A DNA stretch of 64,000 bases, taken from NCBI RefSeq assembly GCF_947172395.1, contig NC_069105.1, positions 4,836,001 through 4,900,000 of the forward strand, in the 5' to 3' direction. The position numbers were made by a program, and so were the translations under genes. Source of the stretch: Bicyclus anynana. Taxonomy: Eukaryota; Arthropoda; Insecta; Lepidoptera; Nymphalidae. Positions 49,301 through 63,000 of this stretch are shown here, piece by piece (position 1 is the stretch's first letter; each line of letters begins with the position of its first letter). Below the pieces are notes generated by a model that was not told where the DNA came from, did not search any database, and worked only from the letters and a program-made list of their open reading frames with translations.

Positions 49301-52300
49301 CTGTGCACACATGTCAGAGGTGAAACTTCTTTGGCGAACTAATTTATAAATCTTGTTTATATAAATCCAAACTTTAGATTTCCGAGACTAAGAGGAAGGG
49401 AAAAAGGAAGATAGGTTAGGAATTTAATTGTCATTAAAATATAAAAAGTGTTGAAAATTAATGTAAATTATAAATTTTATTTTTTCAATTTATTTCTTTA
49501 ATTATTGTTTCAATCTTTCTCACTCGCTCGCTCCCTACTCTCACTCTACGGCTAGTTGCTTCATGCTACGTTCGCCCTGTCTTACTCTCTCTCAATCGCT
49601 CTCTCTCTCTTTTTCGACACTTCCGTTGCATACCGGTGTGACGTTACATCTGTAAAAATCAATATATTCAAACCTAGTCCTCATCGCCTCTTGTCTTAGT
49701 GATAGAACACAAAAGGTATGCATGCATAAATGATTCAAAGTCTCGCGTTTTTCTAACACAATGGGTGTCCCACAGGGTTCAATTCTGGGTCCTTTCCTAT
49801 TCCTAGTGTACATAAACGATTTACCACACCATATATATCTGTGAGATAGTACTGTTTGCTGACGACACATCCCTAATTTTTAAGAGTGACAGAAGTAAAG
49901 ATAATTCCGACGATGTAAACCGTGCCATATCGCATGTGTCGCATTGGTTCACTGTTAACAACTTACTTTTAAATGCAAAGAAAACTAAATGTATTGAGTT
50001 TTCATTACCAAATGTTATAAAATTAGATAAGTCTGTAATGATCAATGGTGAAACACTAGAAATAGAGAATTCTACAGTTTTCCTGGGAGTGACCTTGGAT
50101 TCTAAACTTCAGTGGGGTGCTCATATAGAAAAACTGTCAGGTAAACTCAGCTCAGCTGCTTTTGCAGTGAGAAAAATAAGACAGTTTACTGATGTTGATA
50201 CAGCTAGACTTGTTTATTTTGCGTACTTTCACAGCGTAATGTCTTACGGTATTTTGTTGTGGGGCAAGGCTGCTGATATACATTCTATATTTGTACTTCA
50301 AAAAAGAGCAATCGAGCAATATATCAACCAAAATCACGCGAGTCCCTTCGTCAAAAGTTTAAAGCAATAGGCATTTTAACAGTAGCCTGTCAGTATATAT
50401 ATAACAGTATAGTTTATGTGAGACAAAATATTAATTTGTACAAACGAAAAGGAGATCTAAACCCACGTCTTACTAGACACGGGCATAAGTTAGTTATTTC
50501 TGCATATTGTCTCCAAAGAGTTAAAAAATCTTTTGTTGGTTTGGGTGTACTCTTCTATAACAAGATCCCCAAGACTGTGATGGACTTGCCAATGCACAAC
50601 TTTAAGCAATGTGTTAAAAAACATTTACTTAGTCGAGGTTACTACACTATCGATGAGTTCCTTAACGACAAAGGTGCTTGGAGGCCATTGGATTAGCTTC
50701 CACCTTCACACAGGAAATAAAACTATAAGAAATTGTAATTTAATTGTTATCAAATGTAAATTATAATACTGTATGACTTTTTCAAAAGAGCAACTGTTGA
50801 GTTTCTTGCCGGTATCTTCTCAGCAGAACCTGCCTTCCGAACCGGTGGTAGAATCTTTACAAATAGTCAACTGACGTGTCAAAAGTGCTTGTAAACTGAG
50901 CCTACTTGAAATAAATGAATTTTGAATTTTGAATTTAGTCATCATCCCCATTGTCATTAAAATATAAAAAGTGTTAAAACATAATCTATACTAATATTAT
51001 AAAGAGGTAAAGTTTGTAAGTTTGTAAGTTTGTCACATTTTTTAAATGGGGTAATCTTCGGAACTACTGGTCCGATTTTAAAAATTCTTTCACCAGTAGA
51101 ATGCTATATTATCGGGGAGTGTTATAGGCTATATTTTATATTGGTATCATATATATTAGCCGAGTTATCACAGTTTTTGTCATACAGGTCGGACCGTAAA
51201 TCCTCTTAAACAGACTGCAGCATGCGCTGCCTTAACTATTGTGTAAAATTTAAATTAATGTATGGAGACTTTATGTATCTTTAAAAGTTCTACAAAAAAG
51301 TCCGCGACACCATATATCTATCTTCTATATATTAGCAGATATAGTACCTTTTGTGTTTTAAAAATTATTAATTTTATATACTTAGGTTTACGTCATTATT
51401 TATACAACTAAACTTTAATCCTTATTAAAATAAATTATTTAATAATCACAAGGATATTATGGAGATAAGATTTGCCCTTCACAGTATGTTAATTACTTAA
51501 ATAGTTTCGGAGATAATACAAAATTTCTAAAAGACGCAGAAATTCCGCTATATGACGCCCGGCGCTTTAATTTACGTAGTTCCCGTTCCCGTGTGAATAT
51601 GGGGATCAAACATAGCCTATGACACTCGAAAATAACGTAGCTTTCTATTGGTAAAACAATTTTCCAAATCGATCCAGTAGATCCAGAGATTACCTCCTAC
51701 AACCACACGAACTTTATCTCTTTATATTATTAGCATAGAAGTCTCTATTTTTCTTGGTCATACCACCACTCTCGAAGGACTGGACCGATTTTGCTAAGGG
51801 TAGGAATAAGATAGAGAAGTTACAGGGTAGGGTAGGGTACGGGTAGGGAAGGGTAGGGGTAGTGTAGGGGTAGGGTAGGTTTAGGGCCGGGTTTAGGGTA
51901 GTGGTAAGGTAGGGGTAGAGGTAGGGTAGTGGTAGAGTAGAGGTACGGGTAGGATAGAGAAGTGGTAGGGTAGGGGTAGGATAGGCGTGAGATAGGGGTA
52001 CGGGTGGAATAGGGGTAGGAAAGGGATAGGGTACGGGGAGGGTAGGATGGGGGTAGGGGTAGGATGGGGGTAGGGTGTAGGTATGGTAGGGGTAGGGTAG
52101 GATTAGGTTTGGGGTAGGGTAGGGGTAGGGTAGGGGTAGGGGTAGGGTAGGGTAGGGGTAGGGTAGATGTAGGGGTTGGGTAGGGTTGGGGTAGTGGTAG
52201 GGTAGGGTAGGGTAGAGTAGAGGTAGTAGTAAAGTTGACATCCAAATTTACGCCGACGAAGTCGCGGGCGTCCGCTAGTGTAAATTATAAATATAATTTT

Positions 52301-55300
52301 TTCAATTTATTTCTTTAATCATTCTCTCAATCGTTCTCACTCGCTCGCTCCCTACTCTCACTCCACGGCTAGTTGCTTCATGCTACGTTCGCCCTGTCTT
52401 ACTCTCTCTCAATCGGTTTCGATCGCTCTCTCTTTCATTTTTGACACTTCCGATGCATACCAGCGTGACGTTACATCTGTAAAAATTTTACCCTCAAGCG
52501 CAGTTTCACTTCAAAAAATTTCAAACTGCGTCATGCGACACATCAAATGAAAAACCTCGTTTGACTTTTTAAACTGCATCGTGTGATACATGAAATGCCG
52601 CCGTGTGCAGTCGCCGAGCTGTGGGCGGGCGCGGGCGTGGGCGCGGGCGCGGCCGAGGCGTGGTGCGCCGGCTGCGTGCAGCTCGGGCGCGCGCTCGTGC
52701 CCTTCAGCGTGCGCCTGCTGCCCGGCGCGCTGCGCTTCGAGCCGCCGCAGCTGCACCTGCTCAGCGAGCGCGCGCCGCCGCTCGAGCTGCGCGCGCACAA
52801 CGAGTTCGCGGCGCCGCTGCGCGTGCTGGCCGTGCGCCTGCCGCCCGCCGCCGAGCCGCTCGTGGCGCTGGAGGCGCTGGCGCCGCTCACGCTGCGCGCG
52901 GGCGAGGCGGCGGCGCTGGCGCGCGTGCGCCTGCGCGGGCCGGCGGCGCCCGAGCTGGCGCTGGACGCGGCGCTGGAGGTGCTCACGGAGCGCGCCCACT
53001 ACCGCGTGCCGCTGCGCGCCTTCAGCGGGCGCCTGCTGTTCGAGTGGGAGTGGGCGCACGCGTCGGCGGCGCGCCTGCAGCTGGGCGCGCTGGGCGCGTC
53101 GGCCACGCGGCGCGTGCGCGTGCGCCTGCGCAACCCGGCGCCCGTGCCGCTGTGCGTGGCGGCGCTGGAGGCGCGCCTGCCGGCCGGCGCGGCCAGCTTC
53201 GCGCGCGCGGACGCCGAGTGCGTGCCGCCGGGCGGCGCGGCGCAGGCCGTGCTGACGGTGGTGGCGCCGGCGCGCGCGGGCGAGCTGCGCGGCGAGCTGC
53301 GGCTGGACACGCCGCTGGCGCGCGGGCGCGCCGAGCTGCTGCTGCGCGTGCGGCCGGGCGGCGTGCGCCTGCTGCCGCTGCGGCTGCCGCCCGCCGCGCC
53401 GTACGCCGCCGCCGCCGCCGACCTGCTGGCCGACAGCACCATGGACGTGCCGATGCGCGTGACGAGCCTGGAGCTGGCGCCGCCGCACGCCGACCCCGCG
53501 CTCAGCTTCGCGTGAGTGCACACCGCTGTACTCGACCAATAAAAAATACTCTTTTTTATTTCTTTAGTTTTTGTGAGCAGTTTTTAAAATATTGAAAAAC
53601 TTTATAATATTAGTGTGATTGTAAGATTTAAAGTCTGTAGTTGTAGGGGGCTATCTCTGGATCGACACAACCGACTTTTTTTACTCCGTGTTCTTACGGG
53701 AACAGGAGCTATGTGGGTGAAACCGCGGGGCGTCTTATAGCGGCAATTTTTCGTCTTTTACAAATTTTGTATTATCTCCAAAACTATATGACTAATTAAC
53801 ATATTGTTTACTGCAAATTTTTTCTCTATAATATTCTCTTGATTATTAAGTAATTCATTTTGATAAGGATATAAGTTCAGTTGTGTAAATAATGACTAGT
53901 ATATGATATAATTAATTTGTTAAAGTACAAAAGGCACTCTATCTGCTAAAATATAGAAGATAGAGATATGCTGTCGCGACATTTTTTTGTAGAAAATAAT
54001 GTGTTCTGCAAAGTTGTAGTACATTACGTTATTCTAACATCAATAGCTTTTGCAGCGCACGACATGTAATCAATTCTTGGGTTACTTTATTGGAGTTTCA
54101 GGAAGGATCCCTAATTTTTTTAAAAATATCATATAGCCTATAGCCTTCCATGATAAATGGGCTATCTATCACTGAAAGTTTTTCAAATCGGACCAATAAT
54201 TCCTGAGATTAGCGCGTTATCAAACAAACAAACTCTTCAGCTTTATAATATTAGTATAGATTATTTAAGTTTTACTTGTTATCAAGGTATTTTAAAAATA
54301 AAATAGAATCGTAATCAAATTAAATCATTTATTACTTTATTTGAAAAATATTACTTTTAATTTTAGTGACTACCACCAGTTCGGAAAGTGCAGTCTCTTG
54401 TTGAGAAGAACAGCAAAAAAACTCAACAATTGTTCTTTTAAAATATAGATTAATTACAAATACAATATAAATGATAATTAATACCTTGAAATGGATAGTT
54501 CATTAAAGTTTTAACTTCAAGACTTATATTTAATTATTGTAACTTTTAGTGTATTTAAATTTTATAAAATTTTACAATAATATTAAAACAACGTACCTAT
54601 CTATAACTACGTATTATAAAAATTAAAAAGAAAATATGCTAAATTTAAATTATATCTAAAGACTCAGGGGTCGTAGAATTCGTCCGAATCGACGATCATT
54701 GGTAAAGTGTCCAGAAGGCTGGCAGTTGTATGGTAATACTAATTCTTTGGTCTAAATATAGGCCAAAGAATCGTGGCACGCAACTTCAAGACTAATCAAA
54801 ATAGCATGAACCACGACCGGGTCTTCCTCGGTAACCCTCACGGGTCACGGGGTAACAGTGATCGGGGCGTTGGCCCCTCTCTGTGGACTTCAACGCCGCC
54901 TGCAACGACAGGCGGGGCGCTGGGTGGGGCCTATTTAGGTCCGTGGTGTCTGATCCGGGTTCGTCAGATCCGGCTAGCGCCCATCAGCCAGCAGTGAGGA
55001 AGTGGTCGTGTCCGGTGTGTTCAGGAGATCAGGTCTCGTGGCAATCCTCGTGAGTCCGGCGGTCGCCGATGGTATGGCGCGATGCTCGTAGGTGCTGGGA
55101 TCGCGCTCCGTCAGCGCGAGCGAACATTGAGATACTCAGGCGGCGAACATGGTCAGCTAGGCTTTCCATTTGTAGGTCCCTGGAGATCACCACGTTCCGT
55201 ACGAAACGTGGGGCAGAGATAATTGTGACTCCCTAACCAAAGCGTACCACGCCGGGGCTGCGTAAGTGAGGCGCGTGCGGATGTACGCCTTGTAGACGCC

Positions 55301-57005
55301 CAGTTTCGCACGGCTTCTTCACCACGTTGACCTTGAGTCTCCAAGTCTCCAGCCAATGGGGAAGTGCGTCCAGTGCGCGCTGCATTTTAACCGCCGCGTG
55401 TGGGCCCGACAGCGATGTGGTGATAATTGCAGCGTCGTCGGCGTACAGCGCGAACATGGCGCCGTTCGCAACTGGGATGTCGTCCGTGTATCTGCTGTAG
55501 CAGACGGGTGACAAGCAGCTTCCCTGGGGCACACCACACATAATAAAATACATTACAACAAATATATTAAGTATAAAATACTTAGCTTTCAAAAAATAGC
55601 CTCAGAAACGTGGGAACATGCCATGACAAAAATCAATAATTTTTCACAAACTCTCTATTGGCCAAAATTCTTTTTATTTTGTAAATTGACCAATCACACG
55701 CCATCTGCTCTGTGGCAGCTGGGACGGCGCCGAGTACGGCTGGGTGCGCGGCGGGCGCTCGCGAGTGGCGCGCGTGCGGCACGCGCCCGAGCGGCGCTGC
55801 GAGCCCGCCTGCTACTGCGGTCTGCCGCTGCACAGCGCCGACGGCGCGGCCTGGCTGCGGCGCGCCGCCCGCCCGCGCGACGCGCTGCCCGCCGACCTGC
55901 AGCTGCTGCGCGCGCGCCTGCAGCTGTTCGAGCGCCAGCGCGCCGCGCTCGCGCGCAACGTGTCGCTGCTGCTGCACACCAGCGAGGCGCTGCACGTGCC
56001 GGCGCCCGTCGAGCTGGCGCTGGCGTGGCCGCGGCTGGCGGCGCCGGGCGCGGGCCGCGCGCCGCTGGCCGCCGTGGGGCGCGCCGCCACGCTGCGCCTG
56101 GCGCTGCGCAGCGCCGCGCACGCGCCCGTGCTGCTGCAGGCGCTGCTGGCGCCGCGCGCCGAGCTGCCGGAGCGCGCGGGCGGCGAGGCGGCGCCGGCGG
56201 ACGCGGCGGACGCGCCCGACGCGTTCCGGCTGGCGGGCTGGCGCGTGACGCGCGGCGCGGCGGCGCCGTGGAACGAGTCGGCGGCGGACGCGCTGACGCT
56301 GCTGCTGGCGCCGCGCGCGGAGCTGGAGCTGAGCGTGGAGTTCGCGCCGCCGGCCGCGGGCGCGTTCGCCGCCGCGCTGTACCTGCGCAACAACCTCACG
56401 GTGCTGGAGGCGGTGCCGCTGCTGGGCGAGGGCGAGCACCCCAGCTTCGAGCTGTCGGGGCGCCGGCCCGGCTCCGAGGCGCCCTTCACGCTCGAGGTCA
56501 GTTCCGTACTAAATACACCTCAGTTGAATTTGGACCTGTACGCAAATTAAATTAAATGTAAACAACGAATATTTCTCAATTCCCAACACAATGGACAACT
56601 TTCATTCTGACATTGATAATGACAATTCTACATAGGGAATTTTAGATGATCAGAAAGGTTCATTTAAATGGTGACAAAAGAATCTGACACAACAATATGG
56701 AATCTAATAAATAACAATAAAATTAACTTTCCTAAAGAAAATATTAGACAAATTAGAACAAACGGTAAAACAATTACTGATCCAACTGAGATAGCCGAAG
56801 CATTTAATGACCATTACGTAAGCCAATCAAAGTCCTCTAGTTGTAAATACAACCATACGTTACAAGCTAATAGTGTTCAATCTTTATTCCTGAGGCCTAT
56901 AATTCCAGAAGATATTATAAAAATTATAAAACGATTAAAGAACACTAATAGCACAGGCTATGACGATATATGCACAAAAGTAATAAAAAACACTGCAACA
57001 ATAAT

Positions 57006-57036
<31 letters not shown>

Positions 57037-60000
57037 TTCATTTAAGTTACATTTCCACATGTCATAAATAAAATTTCATAATTATTACAAATGGAACCCT
57101 GTGAGGGTGTTGTAACTACAAAGTAAAACTTAACTTAACTTAACATAACATAAGATAAGATAAGTAGAGAGGCGGATTTATCGTTTTTCGGTCAAAAAAT
57201 CATTAATTTTATAATATACTTTTTCAAGCAAAAAGTTTTTTAATGTTAATAAAAACTCATTAATGTTTTCCTTTTTCTTAATGTTTTGCGGTAATTTATT
57301 ATATATATATATTTTTTTTTTATATATATTTTTATGCACATTTTGTGCGGGCCAGTACTGTGCATCTTTAAATTTGATTTTGGCTGTACCAAGTTAATTT
57401 CCCCTGTGCTATCATATTTAATTAATTTTTGTTTTGAAAAAGGTGTGTTCCCTCAAAAATTAAAGATATCAGTCATCAAACCATTATTCAAAAAAGAGGA
57501 TAAAGAAAACATGACATTTTATAGACCCATAGCTTTAATACCTATTTTTTCAAAGATAATTGAGAAAATTATATATGATATATGAATAATACAATAAGTT
57601 ATCAGAAGTACAGTTTGGTTTCAGGAAGAAAAAAAGTATTAACTTAGCCATTTTTAATCTACTTCAGAAAGTTATGAAAGCTATGGACAATAAACTAATA
57701 GTATCGGCATTATACATGGATCTTACAAAAGCATTAGACTTTGTAGATCACAATGTATTACTTTGTAAACTTAATAACCTTGGTATTAGGGGCATAGTCC
57801 TGAATCTGATAAAAAGCTATCTTATCGGCAGAAATCAGATAACGCAAATAGATAGAATTTGTATAAAAACCAAAATTGAAAAGAAATACCAATCTGAGTC
57901 AAGTCACCTACGCACGGAATTCCCCAAGGTAGCATACTAGGCCCCCTACTCTTCTTAGTTTATATTAATGATATGCCAAAATCAACCAATAACCCTATGA
58001 TTTTGTTTGCTGATGACTTTACAGTAATATATACAAATAAAGATAAAATCATGAACATAAAATAAATAATAGTTTATTTGATATAAAACAATGGCTGACA
58101 TCAAATAATCTAACATTAAATTTTAATAAAACTAAATTAATGACATTTGAAAATATAAGAAGCAATAAAAATAAAGTGGACATAGATATTAATTACATAA
58201 ATAATAAAATTGACAATACCAATGTAACAAAATTTCTTGGTCTACAAATAGATAAAAATTTGACATGGAAAGATCACATTGAGTATGTTTCTAAACGAGC
58301 TAATCAGGCGTCGTATAGTTTATACATGTTATCAAAAAAGGTAAACCATGATGTTCTAATGACTGCATACCATGGTTGTGTAGTGTCTATACTACGGTAC
58401 GGTATCATGTACTGGGGAAATAATGTTAATAACAATAGTTTATTGATAGCGCAAAAATGATGCATCAGAGCAATTTGTAAATTATGTCAACAAGACAGTT
58501 GTAAACCGTTCTTCATAAAATTAAAAATATTAACGGTACCATCATTATATATTTATGAAGTAGTCATGTTTGTAGTTAATAACAAAAAAATATTTATACC
58601 TTATGAAAATAAACGCGACAATGATAAATTTAGATGCGAACAACATAAAACTACTCTGTACCATAATAGTTTATTCATTGCGGCAGTAAGAATTTATAAT
58701 AAGTTACCAAAAGAAATTAGGAAAGAAAAGAATATAAATTGCTTTAAAAATAATTTATACAGTGTGTTTTAAAAATACCGTCCGATCTAAAATGTGCGTG
58801 TAAGCATTATAATATTATAAACAGAAAAAATATTTAAAAAAATATTATTCAATAATTAAGCATTTTTATCGTGATAATGAAGTTTCTAATTTTAAACATA
58901 AATTGTCCCAAAACTTGGAAAATTTAAAAAGTGACAACACTGTACTATCAATTATGGTACGTATATCTAGATTATTACCTCCTACCTACACACCTGTGTC
59001 ACAAAAGTCGGCAAAATTTAAAGCCTTTTGACAATGCCGCGCCGCATATCGTAAAGGGTAGGTAGTAGGTACCATCGTTTTCGGCGCCCACTGTCTTTGA
59101 AACGCCGCGCCGCCGCCGACAATTGCGATGTCTGTAATGCTGTGTTTAGTTTGCTTGCGCCACTCGCCCAAAATGCAGACTTAAATTAGTAGTAGTAGAT
59201 CTATTTACGACAGAGCTATTACTGTGTTCCAGAGTAAAAGGGATAGTTTCTGGTGTAATGTATGTTCAAGGAGTGGAGAATGTGGAAAATGATCCACTAA
59301 CCATTAATTCATCTGCCATCGTCCATCTGCGTAAATTAACTTTTCGTGTTTACACACATCACAACACGCCAGTTATGCAAGCACGCATGCATGCTTGTAC
59401 ATAGCACAAGATGATAAAGCACCTTGACAAACCCATCACCTTGTTGTGTGTACTTGTGTGTTTACTTGCCCATTCAATACCGCTTTGAATAGAAACGTGT
59501 AATCGCAGCACAAAACATTGATGGCGGCGTTTTTATTCTGTAGTAATGCCTACTAATAATTAACCTATCTCAAGTTTTGTGTTGCCATGTAAGTTTTTAT
59601 AATTTTGCATTTTTTGCAAAATAATGTATACACGATACCTAAGTCCACCCTTAAGGGCCGGACAGTATTTCCTATAACACACTGTATAAATACCTAACTC
59701 AACAGGCATTCACAGTGTAAATGAGTATTTAAGTTGATATTATTGTTATTTTCGTACATATTTTAATTGTAAATTTTAAATGGTGAAATTGTCTTTTGAA
59801 TCATTAAATACTTAATAAATAATTTACAAGCCTAATTGGCAAGATACATTTACCATCTACATCTACCGACCACCTGTATAAGTAATGCATGTATCTGCAA
59901 AGAAATAAATAGATTGATTGATTGATTGATGTTCTACTATTTACCTTACACGTTGTATATACGTAACAGATGCAGTAATAAGAAATTACAAAATGGTGGC

Positions 60001-63000
60001 ATTTTTTGCCATTCATGCAATGCTCAAATGTCAATTTTGAACGAAATCGATGCAGTTAAGAAATTACAAAATGGCGGCCTTTTTTTTAAATTTTGAGTTC
60101 AGAATCTATTTTCGCCATTCATGCAATGCCTATATATGGATGTTGAAACAAACAAGTGCAAATATAAGAAATTTCAAAATTGTGGCCTATTTAAATTTTT
60201 CCTTCAAAATCTGTTTTCGCCATTCATGCTTTGCACAAACATCAATTTTGAAACGAAATGGATGGTCTACATTATGACTACAAAACATTAAGCCCTAAAA
60301 TAAGACTCGAGTCTAAATGTTAAAATAGTTTAAAAAACTAAAAAACACTATTATTATACTCGTATAAGATTTGTTATTTTACTATTATTTATCTAAAGCA
60401 AAGCAATCGATAATAATTCGTCAACGCCACTGCACGCTCTGTGGTAAAGCGCCTACCGTAAACATGTAGCGCCTACCGTAAACATGTAGCGCCTACCGTA
60501 AACATGTAGCGCCTACCGTAAACATGTAGCGCCTACCGTAAACATGTAGCGCCTACCGTAAACATGTAGCGCCTACCGTACTAATGTACTATACCTAGTC
60601 GAATAATGAATTCTGCGATCTCTTTTGAAGTTTCCTGTGATACAATTTTTTATTGAATCAAAAATAGTGATGTGACAAAGTGAACGATCATGATTCACTC
60701 AATGAATGAACCAAATTAGTAAATAATTTTAATAAAGAAGAATAAGAAATTTCTCAGTTTATGGTTTAATAATAAACGTAAAACCTATTTTGAGTCACAG
60801 TGATGAAAATAAAATTATTCTAAGACCTTATTTAATTTGACTAATAACTGAGACAAATAAAATAGGGGTAGGGTAAGAGTAGGGGAGGTGTAGGGTGGTA
60901 TTAGAATAAGATAGGGGTAGGGAATGAGTCAAAGCGAAGCTTGACAGGGTCCGCTGCTAGGTAATAATTAGCACACTAGTGAACCCGCCATCCTCCCAAA
61001 AACGCCAAGTTTATGAGGATGGATGAGGATTTTGTAACTAAATTACAACTGTAAGACTTTTTTTGTCCAATAAATATTTTATTCTTAGAATTTTATTATA
61101 AATTTCATTAGATACTCTAAATTTTCAAATCGGAAGTAGTGGTACTCTCAGAGACCACTAGGGCACTAGGGCACCAGGGCAAATAGGTAAAGAATTGGTC
61201 AATTACATCATTTACAAAATTTTTCTTTCAACCGTCTTTCACTAAGCGTTATGATAGAAATTTCTGTTCAAAATTCTTCTTTGAGAGTGAATGATCTGAG
61301 GCACTATTTTTTACATAAACAAAGTGACATTAAGCATCTGTCAGAAAATTCGCACGATTAATGATTATACTATACTGTACTGTACACTAGTACCGTACCA
61401 CTGGTTCAGTCACACGCGCCCCTGACGCTGCAGGTGAAGGAGTGCCTGTGGGGCGGCGCGGGCGCAGCCGTGCGCCGGCTGCTGGCGCGCAACACCGGCC
61501 GCGTGCCCGTCACGCTGGCGCACTGGCGCGTGGCGGGCGCCGCCTGCGCCGCGCGCGGCTTCGCGCTGCGCCCCTGCGAGCCGCTGCGTCTGGCGCCCAA
61601 CGCCTCGCTGCCGCTGCACGTCTCCTTCGCGCCCGACTACACGCTGGCGCGCGCCACCGCCACGCTCGCGCTGCTCGGCGACGCGGGCCCCGCGCACTTC
61701 CGCCTGCTGGCCACCGTGCCCGCGCGCGTGCTGGCGCAGTGCGCCGCCGCCGCGCCGCGCCCGCCCTGGGACGGGCTGCTGCGCGGCCTCGGCGTCGCCG
61801 TCGCCTGCGCCGCGCTCGCCTGCGCGCTGGCCGCCGCCGCGCTGGACGCCGAGCGCCTGCTGCGGCGCGCGCGCGCCGCCCGCCCGCCCGCCGCGCCGCG
61901 CGCGCCGCTCGACCTGCGCGCGCTCGCCGAACCCGCCGCGCCCGCGCCGCCGCCCGCGCGCGCCGCCGCCCGCCGCCGCCGCGCGCCGCGCCGCGCGCTG
62001 CCCGCGCTGCCCGCGCTCGACCCGCGCGCCGAGCGCCGCGCCTTCGAGCGCTGGCGCGCCGAGGTGCTGCGGCGCGGCGGCGACGGCGGCGACTCGTCCC
62101 GCTCCAGCGACGAGGACGAGGAGCGCGCGCCGCTCGCCGCGCCCGCCGCCTCCGACGCGGCGTCGTCCGCCTCCGACGCGTCGACGCCGGCCGACGAGCG
62201 CGACGACGAGCCGTACGGCGGCGACGTGGAGCCCGACCCGCCCGACGACGAGGCGCCGGCGGAGCAGACGCGCCGCGCCGCGCCGCCGGCCGCCGCGCCG
62301 CCGCCGGCCGCCACGCCGCCGCCCGAGCCGCGGCCGGCCGCCGACGCGCCGCGCCGCGCCGAGCGCACGCGCAGCGACTCGGGCCGCCGCAGCGCGCCCG
62401 CCCGCCACCACGTGCGCAAGGTACACACGTGCGCAGCAGGCCCAACGAGGGATCCCTGCGGCACACCAGCGCTAATATTGAAGAACAAAGATGTTGTGTC
62501 TTTTTCTTTCACTTGAAAAATTCCATCAGACGGAGAGGAAGAGAGAAGTGGTATGTAACTGAGTGGCACAGATTTGAGTTTGCACAAAATAAGAATCAGA
62601 TTATTTTCATTCAGAATTGAAGTTAATCTTTCCAGAAGCGAGATAAAAATATTACTCTTTCTTTCTTTCTTATGGGCCGATAACATTTGATGTCATGCGA
62701 TGGTTTACCGGCTTAATTTTTATTTTAAGAATATGATGGTCATACTCTTAAAATGAGCATACTGAGCATTAGTGGATAGACTATATGAAGGCCTATGATT
62801 CAGTGCCTCACTCATATCTCATGGAGCTCATACGATTGTACAAGATTGATACAACACTATGCTCTATTCTTGAGTCATGTGTGAGACAGTGGATGACAGT
62901 CCTTCATCACCCGGGCACTGTTCTGTTCTGAATTGACTGAATTGATGGGGATTAAGCGAGGTATTTTTCAGGGTGATAGTTTGAGCACTCTATGATTTTG

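Noticed and set aside
51815..52235. Telomeric repeat tract
   Set aside because: Units are TAGGG/TAGGGG with irregular spacing inside a Helitron; the insect telomere repeat is TTAGG.
51714..52245. Minus-strand Pro/Tyr/Leu-rich frames
   Set aside because: Translation of the complement of the GGGTA minisatellite.
60449..60588. CRISPR-like array
   Set aside because: Units of 20 bases are directly adjacent without spacers, in a eukaryotic intron.
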